Source of the DNA: CAVVFX01 sp963747535 | GTDB taxonomy: Bacteria; Acidobacteriota; Terriglobia; Bryobacterales; Bryobacteraceae | Assembly (NCBI GenBank): GCA_963747535.1 | Contig: CAVVFX010000001.1 | Span: forward strand, 1-64,000 | DNA: 64,000 nucleotides | Direction of reading: 5' to 3' | In this document: positions 18,389 through 26,669 of the stretch, piece by piece | Layout: each line of letters opens with the position of its first letter | Numbering within the stretch: position 1 is the stretch's first letter | Made by a program: the position numbers and the translations under genes | The notes under the pieces: generated by a model | Databases searched by the model: none | The model's input: only the letters and a program-made list of their open reading frames with translations | Told to the model about the DNA's origin: nothing

Positions 18389-18864
18389 GATCGTTGGGCT
18401 CGACCATGCCCCAAGGTTAAGCCGCCTCGAATCATCGTATCCCCGGTAAGCGCATGTCATTCACTGGTTCGCGGGCGCCCCCGCCAGTCCGCCGCCGCCA
18501 GCTACCGGTGGTGCACAAGAACCATCCGTCGGAGTTCTCGCCTCGGCAGCAAAGACCATCGGGGCAGCCGCCGGCACTATAGCGGCAGCAGTAGGGGTGA
18601 CTGCACCAAAGCCCAGGGTGCCGAAACTCGTGAAGAAGAATAAGACCCGGTTGCCGCGGCGAGAGAAAAAGGCGGCAGCTAAGAAAATCTCAAAGTCAAC
18701 CTAAACGGCGGCGGTCGAAGCCTCAAGCCACGCCTTCCTCGCGCGACGTGCCCTGCCCGACAACGTTGGCCTCTCGGCCGCCGCGGCGCGCGCGCAGGGT
18801 GCGACAGAAAGAGACAGGATGAGCTGAGCGGTCGGCTGGCCGCGGTGTTCATGGCTGAGGACTG
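18389..18864. other. Intergenic stretch with weak coding remnants
   Basis: Between ureG and rpsU, which converge, I see no intact gene. Two rightward open stretches have a protein-like look but lack starts: one described separately at 18,468-18,704, and one at about 18,702-18,826 ending in ARAQGATERDRMS. Both may be remnants. Confidence 0.5.
18468..18704 (+). pseudogene. Ala/Pro-then-Lys-rich small protein remnant
   Basis: Open frame of about 78 codons ending in TAA at 18,702. It has a Pro/Ala-rich start (GAPASPPPPATGG), then an Ala-rich helix (AAKTIGAAAGTIAAAVGV), then a basic tail (REKKAAAKKISKST). No start codon exists in frame before an upstream TAA. Basic-tailed small proteins of this kind are common in acidobacteria. 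It is probably a gene that lost its beginning; function unknown. Confidence 0.3.
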
Positions 18865-19074
18865 TCAATTTTGCTCTAGGGAGGTGTCGCGTGTGCGCTT
18901 TTTGCGGTTGCGCTTACGTGCCAGGGCGGATCTGATTCGCTTCTTCTGACCCGGTTTCAGATAGAAAGCGTGTCGCTTAACTTCCTTAATGACGTCCTCC
19001 CGCAGAACTTTGCGCTTGAGGCGCCGTAGCGCGTTCTCCAGAGTTTCACCATCCTGAGCGTGGACCTCAGCCAA
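18865..19074 (-). CDS. rpsU: 30S ribosomal protein S21
   Basis: Small ribosomal subunit protein near the mRNA exit/anti-Shine-Dalgarno region. It has 69 residues and starts at TTG 19,074. GETLENALRRLKRKVLREDVIKEVKRHAFYLKPGQKKR is a clear S21 sequence with the strongly basic C-terminal tail. The start is fixed by an exceptionally long ribosome-binding site described in the next entry. It is monocistronic and convergent with the urease operon. Confidence 0.95.
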   Translation of the reverse strand: MAEVHAQDGETLENALRRLKRKVLREDVIKEVKRHAFYLKPGQKKRIRSALARKRNRKKRTRDTSLEQN

Positions 19075-19075
19075 C

Positions 19076-19088
19076 GATCACCTCCTTA
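19076..19088 (-). promoter_or_regulatory. Full-length anti-16S ribosome-binding site of rpsU
   Basis: On the minus strand the bases TAAGGAGGTGATC directly precede G-TTG. They are a perfect 13-base complement of the conserved 16S rRNA 3' end (GATCACCTCCTTA). Ordinary sites pair with 4-6 bases. The weak TTG start combined with maximal pairing suggests that initiation here is tuned, possibly feedback by S21 itself. Confidence 0.8.
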
Positions 19089-19309
19089 TTCCTGGCCAAA
19101 ATAGAACCTTTATGCTACAGCTTCCCGCCGAGGCGGTCTATCTTGACGGTTCAATCGCATTCCCGGCATTCTGACAAGTGTTGCTCAATCGCTGTGCGCT
19201 GTTCCGTTCCTGTCGAGCAAGAACCCATGTGACAACATCCCGTCTTTTCGCCTTCTCATCTCGTGTGCTCGGGTTCGCCAGCCGTTGCCGGCGGTGCGAC
19301 GAGATCCGT

Positions 19310-19380
19310 GAGGTACTTTCGCGCGAAAAACCGAGAACCGGGAGAATCGCGCGCGCCGAGACTACGACCGTTTGTGACAT
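19310..19380 (-). repeat. Dispersed repeat R1, copy 1
   Basis: Read on the minus strand it runs ATGTCACAAACGGTCG...GCGCGATTCTCCCGGTTCTCGG...TCGCGCGAAAGTACC. Related copies lie at about 20,805, 21,313, 24,716 and 54,545. The core GATTCTCGCGGTTCTCGG is flanked by CGCG-rich arms that can pair. Confidence 0.7.
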
Positions 19381-19968
19381 TTTGGCGTGAATTGCCGCAG
19401 CGAACCGACTTGAGGATTGCAGAGCCTTCGGTGATTGCATCTTCAGAAAGCGGACTATGAAAGAATGTAGGTGTTGGACGGTGCCTTTGCTCGGTGGCCT
19501 GGTAACCGAAACAGTGACCTCTGATTGGATAGCCGCCAGTGGCTTGGTAACTGGGCCGTTCAGCGTGGCGCGGAGTCCACGTATGACCCGCGTCACCATC
19601 CTTCCCCGTCTTTCGACCGCCGGAAGCCCGCGCGGATCGCGGCCGGCCTCGGCGATCCCGCCTTTGCCGCCTCGCGCTGGACGCGTTTACGTCGACCTAA
19701 ACGGCAGAATGAGTTGTTGCGCCATTACCGAGCTACTTTATTTTGAAACCTGGTGGGCCGCTCTGGAGAGATGAGACCCAAAATTAATGTGCGTAATTGT
19801 GAAGGTATAAATGGCTTGGGTAGAAAATGCCACCCTCATTGAGTACAAGTATCCCTCCGGGACACCCAGACATGAGCGACACCTTGACTTTCGTCCGTTC
19901 AATAGTGAGTTGAGTGGCCACCTCTATCGGCTGGCGGCTAACGATGCACCCGTCCCGCCCTAGTCGTG

Positions 19969-20085
19969 ACCGCCGCATGCCCGTTCGAGCGAGGGACGAA
20001 CGCGGGATCGCCGCGGCGGGCGCAATCCAGTCGCCCGTGGTCGCGGCACCGGTGACGCGCTCGCGCGAGGAACGGGACGGAAGGT
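19969..20085 (+). repeat. Dispersed repeat R2, copy 1
   Basis: Starts CCGCCGCATGCCCGTTCGAG and contains CGCGGGATCGCCGCGGCGGG; it ends near ACGGGACGGAAGG. It is clearly related to 25,187-25,300, with shorter pieces at about 20,895-20,930 and 24,829-24,872. On the minus strand it may be the end of an old reading frame. Confidence 0.6.
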
Positions 20086-20316
20086 GTTGCACAAAAGGCA
20101 AGATTTGCATCATTGCCGGAAGCCTGTCCAGACAGCGGCCCTGCAACGCGCCGCGTTGACCACGGGCCGGATGCAAAATCATCTTCGAGGACGAGGTCGA
20201 GGTGAAGAGTGCCGCCGTCTGCATTCTGGGCATCCACCCACGCTTGCACTTAATCAGAGATGAACGTAAGCTGTTCGTACATGCAAAGCGGACCGGTGAA
20301 CCGACGACCCCAATTG

Positions 20317-20766
20317 ATGCCGGTATCCCCTGAGGGGATTCCAGGAGCACTTTCAAAAGCAGAACGTTATCGGTTCCTGAATGAGCCTTCGCAATCCGAG
20401 AGCATTTGTCGGGACGTGCTCTCCATTGATCCCACCAATGAAGCCGCCCTTATTCTGCTGCTCTTGTCCTTGACGGATCAGTTCGAGAACAGTGTCAGCG
20501 CCGAGGAGGCGTTACAGATTGTTGCAGGCTTGCCGAACGAGTACCACCGGGCTTACTATTCAGGTATCATTCAAGAACGGCAGGCAATCGCTATTTTTCG
20601 TCGACGTCGCGACTACCGTTCTCGTCGAGAGATGTACGCGCTATTCCAGAATGCCATGGAGTGGTATCGCCAAGCTCAGGCGATTCGGCCCGCTGACAAT
20701 GATGATTCCGTGCTTCGTTGGAATGCATGTGTCCGTTTTCTAGAACGGAACTGGGGACTCCAGTGA
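20317..20766 (+). CDS. Conserved TPR-like protein of unknown role
   Basis: 149 residues from ATG 20,317 (an upstream start at 20,260 is possible but its extra residues look non-conserved). The body is helical with tetratricopeptide character: KAERYRFLNEPSQSESICRDVLSIDPTNEAALILLLLSLTDQF and AMEWYRQAQAIRPADNDDSVLRWNACVRFL. I recall similar stand-alone proteins in acidobacteria and other soil bacteria, but no function. It stands alone between repeats. Confidence 0.7.
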   Translation: MPVSPEGIPGALSKAERYRFLNEPSQSESICRDVLSIDPTNEAALILLLLSLTDQFENSVSAEEALQIVAGLPNEYHRAYYSGIIQERQAIAIFRRRRDYRSRREMYALFQNAMEWYRQAQAIRPADNDDSVLRWNACVRFLERNWGLQ

Positions 20767-20804
20767 ACTTCCTGGCCGAAGCCGCGCCCTGAATCAAATC
20801 ACCC

Positions 20805-20875
20805 AAACTGTCACTTTCAGTCGCAGTCTACACGCGCAAGATTCTCGCGGTTCTCGGCTTTTCGCGGCGCGTCAG
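20805..20875 (+). repeat. Dispersed repeat R1, copy 2
   Basis: CAGTCGCAGTCTACACGCGCAAGATTCTCGCGGTTCTCGGCTTTTCGCGG, plus orientation, just downstream of the TPR-like gene. A short R2 piece (AACGCGGGATCGCC) follows at about 20,898. Confidence 0.7.
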
Positions 20876-20968
20876 AGCGCGCTGGGCGAGGCGGCGAACG
20901 CGGGATCGCCCGCGGCGTCCGGCAATCCCCGCCCGACTAATGAGCGCCTGCGTTCGTGCCATGGCGGT

Positions 20969-21214
20969 GTGCATAGAAAACCGCCATGGGATAGGATTGA
21001 AGAACTTATGAAGGACAGGGCCTATCTAATCAGGTGCAAAACGCCGGAATGCGTGGGGGAAATTCCAATCGAGAAGCCGCACGCCGTTTTTGCGGCAGAC
21101 GAGCCAGTGGTCAGATTGTGGTGCGACGCGTGCGGCCAGACGAATGGCTATTTGCAATCCGATGTAAAAAACAGGCTCCTGAGCGTGAGGGAAGCCAGGA
21201 ACGCCGGGCGATAA
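20969..21214 (+). CDS. Small zinc-ribbon-like protein
   Basis: 81 residues from GTG 20,969. MHRKPPWDRIEELMKDRAYL forms the N-terminal part, then RCKTPEC and WCDACG provide two cysteine pairs as in a zinc ribbon. A diverged copy of the first 20 codons recurs at 63,137, which supports this reading frame and start. Function unknown. Confidence 0.6.
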   Translation: MHRKPPWDRIEELMKDRAYLIRCKTPECVGEIPIEKPHAVFAADEPVVRLWCDACGQTNGYLQSDVKNRLLSVREARNAGR

Positions 21215-21312
21215 CTCATTCTTGGCGATATTTCGGTCGCCTGAGGTTGAACACCTGGCCCAACAGGTCTCGCAACCGATTCGCGTGAACAAAACCATAC
21301 CGTTCTCCATTC

Positions 21313-21395
21313 TGTCTTTTTTGGTCGCACTCTACACGCTCGAGATTCCGCGGTTCTCGGTTTTTCGTGCCAAGGTAACCCCGCAGACGACCACG
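21313..21395 (+). repeat. Dispersed repeat R1, copy 3
   Basis: GGTCGCACTCTACACGCTCGAGATT followed by CCGCGGTTCTCGGTTTTTCG and GTAACCCCGCAGACG. The last segment is shared with copy 4 (CCCCGCAGACGCACC), so the repeat unit is at least 80 bases. Confidence 0.7.
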
Positions 21396-21633
21396 GTGCT
21401 GCACCAGGCGCGCGTCATCGCGTCCTCCCGCCAGATTGGTCCGCAGTTCAGCGGTTGATTGTTGCCGCGGGCAATCCAGTCAACGGAGGGGCAGGATCTG
21501 AGAGCGTTACCATTAATGTGCTTCTGATTCTCTCAGGTGCGGTCACCACCACTCCGGCCAAAAAAATGTTTTCCTGACCTACTCAAGATGTGTTCCTTAT
21601 CGAAGTTTTGCTAGCATCTTGGATGCCTCCGTT

Positions 21634-21691
21634 CTCTTCGAAGCCCGTTCCCTTCGAAGGTCGTTCTTTCGAAGCCCGTTCCCTTCGAAAC
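21634..21691. repeat. Tandem TTCGAA-bounded repeat
   Basis: The unit TTCGAAGCCCGTTCCCTTCGAA occurs twice with a 7-base spacer, each unit bounded by the palindrome TTCGAA. It lies about 85-140 bases before the amidase start at 21,773 and could be an operator array; no regulator is identified. Confidence 0.6.
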
Positions 21692-21772
21692 TCTATTAGC
21701 GCAGTCACAGCAGTTACATTTGTACCTTCGTGGGGCAGCGAGTTTACTCCTCGTGGGTGGAGAGAGAATAAT

Positions 21773-24406
21773 ATGCTAAGAGATTTCGGTACCGTCGTGT
21801 CAAAGAAGAAGACGTCTGTGATGAGAACGCGGTGGATCGTTCACAGATTCGTCAAGAGTCGCTATTGCCTTGCGATCCTCTCTTTGCTCCTGCTGCTCGG
21901 ATCGGCGGGCGCATTCAACTACGTTGCCGACGCCAACGGCACCTGGTGGGGCATTCAGGATGCCGCGCTGCCCCGGGTCGACACCGGTAGCATCCGCGCC
22001 ACGCAGATTGGGCCGGGTGTGACCCCGCCGTACAGCACCTCGATCAACGGCTTCGGCGGTATCAGAGTTTTCGTGGATACGACGCCGGCGCCGCGCTTCA
22101 ACGGCGAAATCATGCGCGGCTTTGGTTTGACGTTCGACGGAGTGAACCGATTCGCAACGACGCAATCGGTTAACCTCGGTGGTGTCAAGATCTCGCGTTC
22201 CGTGTATATCAACAACAGCGCGAACTGGGGCCGCTGGCTCGACAGCTTCACCAATACCACCAAGTCGCCGATTACAATCAAGGTCGCGTTCGGAGGTCAG
22301 TCGGGGATGGGCACCTCCGGTGCGAACTCGAGTTCGATCGTCAACACCTCCAGCGGCGACGCCGTCGTCACAGCAGCCGACGCGTGGGTCGAGGTGGCGA
22401 CGCCGCTTGCGGACACGACGCTGGTCGGCGGCCCGCAGGTGACCGTGCTCGGCACGCCGTCATCGCCGGCGGCGCCGTTCATCGGCGCGATGACTTTCGT
22501 CGGTGACTGGATCGACGACCCCTTCGACAAGGCGTTGCCGTACTCCGGTCACGAGGCTAATTTTCAAGGCTACGTGAACACGATTACGCTGAACCCCGGC
22601 CACAGCCGGTCGCTCCTGCACTTCGTGGTGCTCGGCCCGATGGTTAACGCCGCCACGTCGGCGGGCGTCCAGGCCGTGGTTGAAGCGACCGCCACCACAC
22701 TCGCCGCCGCTCCGGCGATCGGCGATCTGACGGTGGCCGAGATCTGTTCCATCGACAACTTCAACATCGCTGCGCTGACGGCGAACGGGTTCGACTACTC
22801 TAACTGCACGGGGACTCTCGAGGTCGCGCAGCCGCCGGCGCCGAAGGAACCGCTGGCGGAAACGAGCGTGAGGTACGACGTGGTCGGGAAGACTGTCGCG
22901 CAGTTGCGCGCCGACATGGAGTCAGGTGTCACGACATCGGTGGAGATTACACAGGCGTATCTCGACCGGATTAGGGCCTACGACCAGGGACAGTTCGGGT
23001 TCAATGCGTACGAGTTGATCGCTCAAAATGCGCTGGAACAGGCTAGGGCCGCCGATAACGCGCGCATTCCGGGCGCGGCGGCGCCGCTGCTGGGGATCCC
23101 CATCGTGGTAAAGAACCTTTACGACACCTTCGACATGCCGACCACGAACGGCAGCATGACGTTTGCCGGTTTCCTTCCCGCGCACGACGCCTTTCAAATC
23201 GCGCTGCTGCGGAAGGCAGGCGCCGTCATCATCGGCAAAGGGGCCCTGGAGGAGTACGCCACGTCCGGCAACTACTCCAACGACGCGTGGGGCCAAGTGT
23301 GGAACGTGTTCAACCCGTCGAAGTCGTCTATCGCATCCAGCGGCGGCCCTGCCAGCGCATTGGCAGCGAGCCTGGCCGCTGCTGCGATGGGCTCGCAGAC
23401 CGGTGATTCCCTATATGGGCCATCGAGCGCTGCCAGCCTGGTGTCTCTCCGCGGCACCGATAGCCTCGAAAGCGGAACTGGGGTGATGCCGTTGTCGTAC
23501 CTCACCGATTTCGGCGGCGTGATAGCGCGCTCCGTACCCGATCTCGCCGACATGCTGAATGTTGTCGTGGCGGTTGATCCCGCCGATCCCGAGACCTCGG
23601 CTCCCGGCCGGCACACGCCGGCGGACTGGCGTTCCGTGCTGGTCCCGAGCGCGTTGCAAGGCAAGCGGATCGGCTACATCCCGTCGACGTGGGTGGATCC
23701 CTTCGGGACGACCAACACGACCGACGCAGAAACTGCCGCGCTCCAGTACTTCGTGGACGCCGGCGCGACCATCGTCCAGATGGGCGTGACGGTAGGCGGC
23801 ACCGACGCGCCGCCATCGCCGGCTGCGCCGCCTGGCGACATCGTTTCGGAGGGCTGGGGACACTACATCGACACTCATCCCGAACTGGCCACCGAGGGCT
23901 TCCAGATCTTCACCGTGATCGACGTGAACTGCTCACAGAAGAAGGTAGCCTACGTGCGAGCTGATCCAAGCACCTGCTCGGCCGTGCCTTCGCCGCGCTT
24001 GACGCCAGACCAGATCCAGGCTTTTCGGGACTATCGGCGAGGGCGCCAGGCCACTGCCGGAATGTGGATGGACACGGCCGGCGCCGATCAGCTCGGCGTC
24101 GACGCCGTAGTTTATCCGGGGCTGTTGAGCGACATCTCCCTTAACGATGGCGGCGGCGGCAAAGCGAGCTTCGGCCGTAAAGATACGCCGAGTGCGTCGA
24201 ACGGCATTCCGACAGTTATCTTCCCGGTGGGCTACGACAACGAGGGACAGCCGATCAACATCCAACTGATGGGTCGCGCGTGGGACGATGACAAGCTCGT
24301 CGGCATGGCATACGCGTTCGAGGAGATCGCGAACGCCGCAGGCCATGGTCATGTTGAGGCGACCACGGCGCCGGCGCTGCCGCATGGTGATGGCAGACAC
24401 AAATAG
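21773..24406 (+). CDS. Secreted amidase with large N-terminal domain
   Basis: 877 residues from ATG 21,773, chosen because GGAGAG lies eight to ten bases upstream. A signal peptide (AILSLLLLLGSAGAFN) is followed by about 330 residues of beta-rich extracellular sequence. The amidase-signature domain follows from about residue 390, with GIPIVVKNLYDTFDMPTTNG (Lys), ASSGGPASALAAS (cis-Ser) and TGDSLYGPSSAAS (nucleophile region). The second Ser motif differs from the usual DTGGS, so activity is likely but the site is atypical. The C-terminal PTVIFPVGYDNEGQPINIQLMGRAWDD is standard for the family. It probably cleaves an external amide; the substrate is unknown. Confidence 0.85.
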   Translation: MLRDFGTVVSKKKTSVMRTRWIVHRFVKSRYCLAILSLLLLLGSAGAFNYVADANGTWWGIQDAALPRVDTGSIRATQIGPGVTPPYSTSINGFGGIRVFVDTTPAPRFNGEIMRGFGLTFDGVNRFATTQSVNLGGVKISRSVYINNSANWGRWLDSFTNTTKSPITIKVAFGGQSGMGTSGANSSSIVNTSSGDAVVTAADAWVEVATPLADTTLVGGPQVTVLGTPSSPAAPFIGAMTFVGDWIDDPFDKALPYSGHEANFQGYVNTITLNPGHSRSLLHFVVLGPMVNAATSAGVQAVVEATATTLAAAPAIGDLTVAEICSIDNFNIAALTANGFDYSNCTGTLEVAQPPAPKEPLAETSVRYDVVGKTVAQLRADMESGVTTSVEITQAYLDRIRAYDQGQFGFNAYELIAQNALEQARAADNARIPGAAAPLLGIPIVVKNLYDTFDMPTTNGSMTFAGFLPAHDAFQIALLRKAGAVIIGKGALEEYATSGNYSNDAWGQVWNVFNPSKSSIASSGGPASALAASLAAAAMGSQTGDSLYGPSSAASLVSLRGTDSLESGTGVMPLSYLTDFGGVIARSVPDLADMLNVVVAVDPADPETSAPGRHTPADWRSVLVPSALQGKRIGYIPSTWVDPFGTTNTTDAETAALQYFVDAGATIVQMGVTVGGTDAPPSPAAPPGDIVSEGWGHYIDTHPELATEGFQIFTVIDVNCSQKKVAYVRADPSTCSAVPSPRLTPDQIQAFRDYRRGRQATAGMWMDTAGADQLGVDAVVYPGLLSDISLNDGGGGKASFGRKDTPSASNGIPTVIFPVGYDNEGQPINIQLMGRAWDDDKLVGMAYAFEEIANAAGHGHVEATTAPALPHGDGRHK

Positions 24407-24962
24407 CACCCGCAGTGCTCGCGCGAGCTACCCGGGATCGCCGAAGGGCTAAGCGTGACGGCAGCACCCGGATTGGAGTCACTCACCCGGATTGGAGGCA
24501 CTCAAAGTCCGCAGATCCCGTTAACGGATCGTCAGATCGCACGGTGTGGCCTTTAAGTAGTCGGTTTCGTCGGAAGCGGTTGGAGTTGTGAAAAGTTTGC
24601 CGGAGACCTGGGGATTCCGCTGAAGGTGATCGCCGATTCTGAAGGGAAGGCGTTCTGTACTCGGGGATGATTCCGATCAGCCGTCGGAGCGAAGCGACGC
24701 TGGTTCTCCGATAAACATGTCGCAAACGGTCGCAGTCTACGCGCGCGAGATTCTCGCGGGTTCTGGTGTTTTTCGCGCGAAAGTACCCCGCAGACGCACC
24801 CCGGCGCCACACGGGGCGCTGCTGTCGTGACCGCCGTGTGCCCGCTGCGAATGCGGGATCGCCGCGGCGGCCTCGATCAACGTCGCGTATGATCAACGTC
24901 GCGTATGATTGTAATTTGGACGCCATCTGGGGCAACCTGGTTGGTTGGTTCTCCAAGCGCCG
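24407..24962. other. Intergenic stretch with repeats
   Basis: No gene is seen. It holds R1 copy 4 (24,716-24,800), an R2 piece (24,829-24,872) and a 16-base direct duplication GATCAACGTCGCGTAT at 24,876-24,907. Confidence 0.5.
24716..24800 (+). repeat. Dispersed repeat R1, copy 4
   Basis: ATGTCGCAAACGGTCGCAGT, then CTACGCGCGCGAGATTCTCG, then TTTTTCGCGCGAAAGTACCC. It matches copy 1 (minus strand) from its first base, so both ends of the unit can be estimated from this pair. Confidence 0.7.
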
Positions 24963-25181
24963 ATGATCGACTCCTGCCCGGAATGTCAGTCAATATGGGA
25001 CGATTATCGGGAGTGCGCGTCCCAAATCCGCAGGCTTCGACAAGCGGCGGAGACCGCCCTGCACAGCTACGATCATGAGAAAGCCGAAGCACTTCAGATG
25101 GAGTTGGCCTCGTTGGAGCGGAAATCTGTGACGGTGCGCCGTATCCTGATGCAGCACCAACGCGTTTCCCATCGTAGATAG
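24963..25181 (+). CDS. Small Cys-containing helical protein
   Basis: 72 residues from ATG 24,963. It starts MIDSCPECQSIWDDYRECA (a CxxC pair) and continues as a charged amphipathic helix (EKAEALQMELASLERKS). Similar small proteins occur in acidobacterial genomes as far as I recall. No known function. Confidence 0.6.
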   Translation: MIDSCPECQSIWDDYRECASQIRRLRQAAETALHSYDHEKAEALQMELASLERKSVTVRRILMQHQRVSHRR

Positions 25182-25186
25182 GTCAC

Positions 25187-25300
25187 GACCGCCGCGTGAG
25201 GTCCCGTTCGCGCGCGGCGAGGAACGCGCGAGACTGCCGGGGCGGGCCGCGATCCACGCGTCTGGAGCCATGGCGCCGTGCGAGGACCAAGACGGAAGTA
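25187..25300 (+). repeat. Dispersed repeat R2, copy 2
   Basis: GACCGCCGCGTGAGGTCCCG through GAGGACCAAGACGGAAGTAA. It aligns along most of its length with 19,969-20,085. The minus strand reads into HETELPPITSVLVLARRHG, so the repeat may be a decayed gene end rather than a purely intergenic element. Confidence 0.55.
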
Positions 25301-25430
25301 ATCGGCGGCAGCTCCGTCTCGTGCACAACCAGTTGGAGTGCTGTCAGGTCGTCATCGAAGTCCTGCGGCTGAAAAAGTCTGGTAATGACCATCAAGCTCT
25401 TGTCTAGCAACAAGCTGCTTCGTCGATCGA

Positions 25431-25946
25431 TCACCTCAGTAACTTGCCGGCGAGCCAGTAATCGACACTGAACTTTCCCGGACCAAAGCAGATCAGCCAG
25501 ACAAAGAAGAGCACGTACAGGACCTCCGGAACGTAGAGGAAATCGTCGAGCCAGTTAAGAGGCGACAGTCCTTTAGGCATGGCGGAAAGCTTGGTGGTCA
25601 GGATGGCGACAAGCATATCGACCAATAAAGCCACGCAGGCCAGGCTCGAAAGAAACCCCACGGTCAGCAAGGATCCGCCAACGAACTCGACGACCGACAC
25701 GAAATAAGTCATCAGGTGGGGAAACGGGACTTTGGCCTCAACGAGCGTTTCGTACATAGTTTGCCTGCTGCCGGCGACAAACAATTTGTTTGCCCCGGAG
25801 ATGGCGAAGAACAGCCCGAGCGAAATGCGTACCAGTAGGATCGCATATGGTTCCAAATCACTACTACCCAGCAACGTAAACTGGACCAGCCGTTTCCAAT
25901 CCACCTCTTGTCTCTCCATCGGGGATGTGCTGTGACGATATCCCAT
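25431..25946 (-). CDS. DoxX-family membrane protein
   Basis: 171 residues from ATG 25,946; starts at 25,919 or further upstream are also possible. It has four membrane segments, with LLVRISLGLFFAISGANKLF as the DoxX hallmark and PHLMTYFVSVVEFVGGSLLTVGFLS following. DoxX proteins are small inner-membrane proteins linked to redox and sulfur metabolism in a few cases, but their role is usually unknown. The SnoaL-like gene lies 65 bases upstream on the same strand, so they may form an operon. Confidence 0.85.
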   Translation of the reverse strand: MGYRHSTSPMERQEVDWKRLVQFTLLGSSDLEPYAILLVRISLGLFFAISGANKLFVAGSRQTMYETLVEAKVPFPHLMTYFVSVVEFVGGSLLTVGFLSSLACVALLVDMLVAILTTKLSAMPKGLSPLNWLDDFLYVPEVLYVLFFVWLICFGPGKFSVDYWLAGKLLR

Positions 25947-26011
25947 ATCATACAGTTCGACTTCTCCGATAACCAATGGCGGTGTCGTTGGCGAATTCTC
26001 GCGCCTCGAGA

Positions 26012-26431
26012 TTATGTGTCCATCCGTTCGACCCATTGAGCGCGCCATGCGGGAGCCACGAATGGATCCGCAAAGTACTGTGTTTCCCGCGCAACCTTGT
26101 CGTCCCTGAACTCCATGATGCTCACGGTGTAGGACGGCTTGCCGTCATATGTCAGGATGAATTCGGTGATCCAAAGATCACCGCAGCCAATGATTCGTCG
26201 GATAGCAAACCGCTTATTGCTCGGCTGACTAGCGCGTTGGTTCTGTATGTTGCGTCGACCGCGGGTTCGCTCGCCTGACTGCGGGTATTCCAGCACCGCG
26301 TCCTCGTGATAGATGCGGTGCTCCGTTTCAAAATCGTTGGCATCGGACGCCGCCCAATGCTGATCCAGTGCCGCACGGATCTCTTGATCTCGCACCCCAG
26401 AATACTGCTCCTTCTTTTGTTGATCGTTCAT
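26012..26431 (-). CDS. SnoaL/NTF2-like protein
   Basis: 139 residues with the small cone-shaped NTF2 fold pattern: ALDQHWAASDANDFETEHRIYHEDAVLEYPQSGERTRGRRNI, then a beta-sheet half ending TQYFADPFVAPAWRAQWVERM. The ribosome site is weak. Such proteins bind or isomerise small ligands; the partner is unknown. It is probably co-transcribed with the DoxX gene. Confidence 0.8.
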   Translation of the reverse strand: MNDQQKKEQYSGVRDQEIRAALDQHWAASDANDFETEHRIYHEDAVLEYPQSGERTRGRRNIQNQRASQPSNKRFAIRRIIGCGDLWITEFILTYDGKPSYTVSIMEFRDDKVARETQYFADPFVAPAWRAQWVERMDT

Positions 26432-26669
26432 CTTGAGCCTTCACTTTGACAAGAAGCTAAAATGCTTTAGCGGAATCGGAGTGTACGACTCGTCAAAGTC
26501 GCGCCGTTTCTTCGATCACCCCAGAGTCTACACCGCGTCGAAGCGTCTAACTCCTGATTAGTCGGATTATCGGACAAATACTAGACTAGTACTTTCTCCC
26601 CAAGTGGGATCGATTCTGCCCGAAAACTCTTCGCTGCCCAAAATCCCTACGTTAGGGAGACACGAGGCC

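Larger units (their letters stand above)
19089..20316. other. Gene-poor stretch with dispersed repeats
   Basis: Several overlapping open frames exist, but none has a recognisable domain, ribosome site or consistent codon pattern. The stretch holds one copy each of two dispersed repeats (about 19,310-19,380 and 19,969-20,085). A leftward frame at about 19,940-20,249 reads QAWVDAQNADGGTLHLDLVL; it resembles the leftward frame at 25,300-25,400 and may be an old coding repeat. Confidence 0.5.
21215..21772. other. Intergenic stretch before amidase
   Basis: No gene is supported. It contains R1 copy 3 (21,313-21,395) and the TTCGAA tandem repeat (21,634-21,691). The frame open from 21,590 into the amidase has no ribosome site and is read through this repeat, so I do not count it as coding. 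Confidence 0.5.

Noticed and set aside
19138..19599. Leftward 153-residue frame
   Set aside because: No domain, crosses an R1 repeat, no ribosome site; left as non-coding.
21590..21772. 61-residue N-terminal extension of the amidase
   Set aside because: Passes through the TTCGAA repeat, lacks a ribosome site and would place the signal peptide 100 residues from the start.
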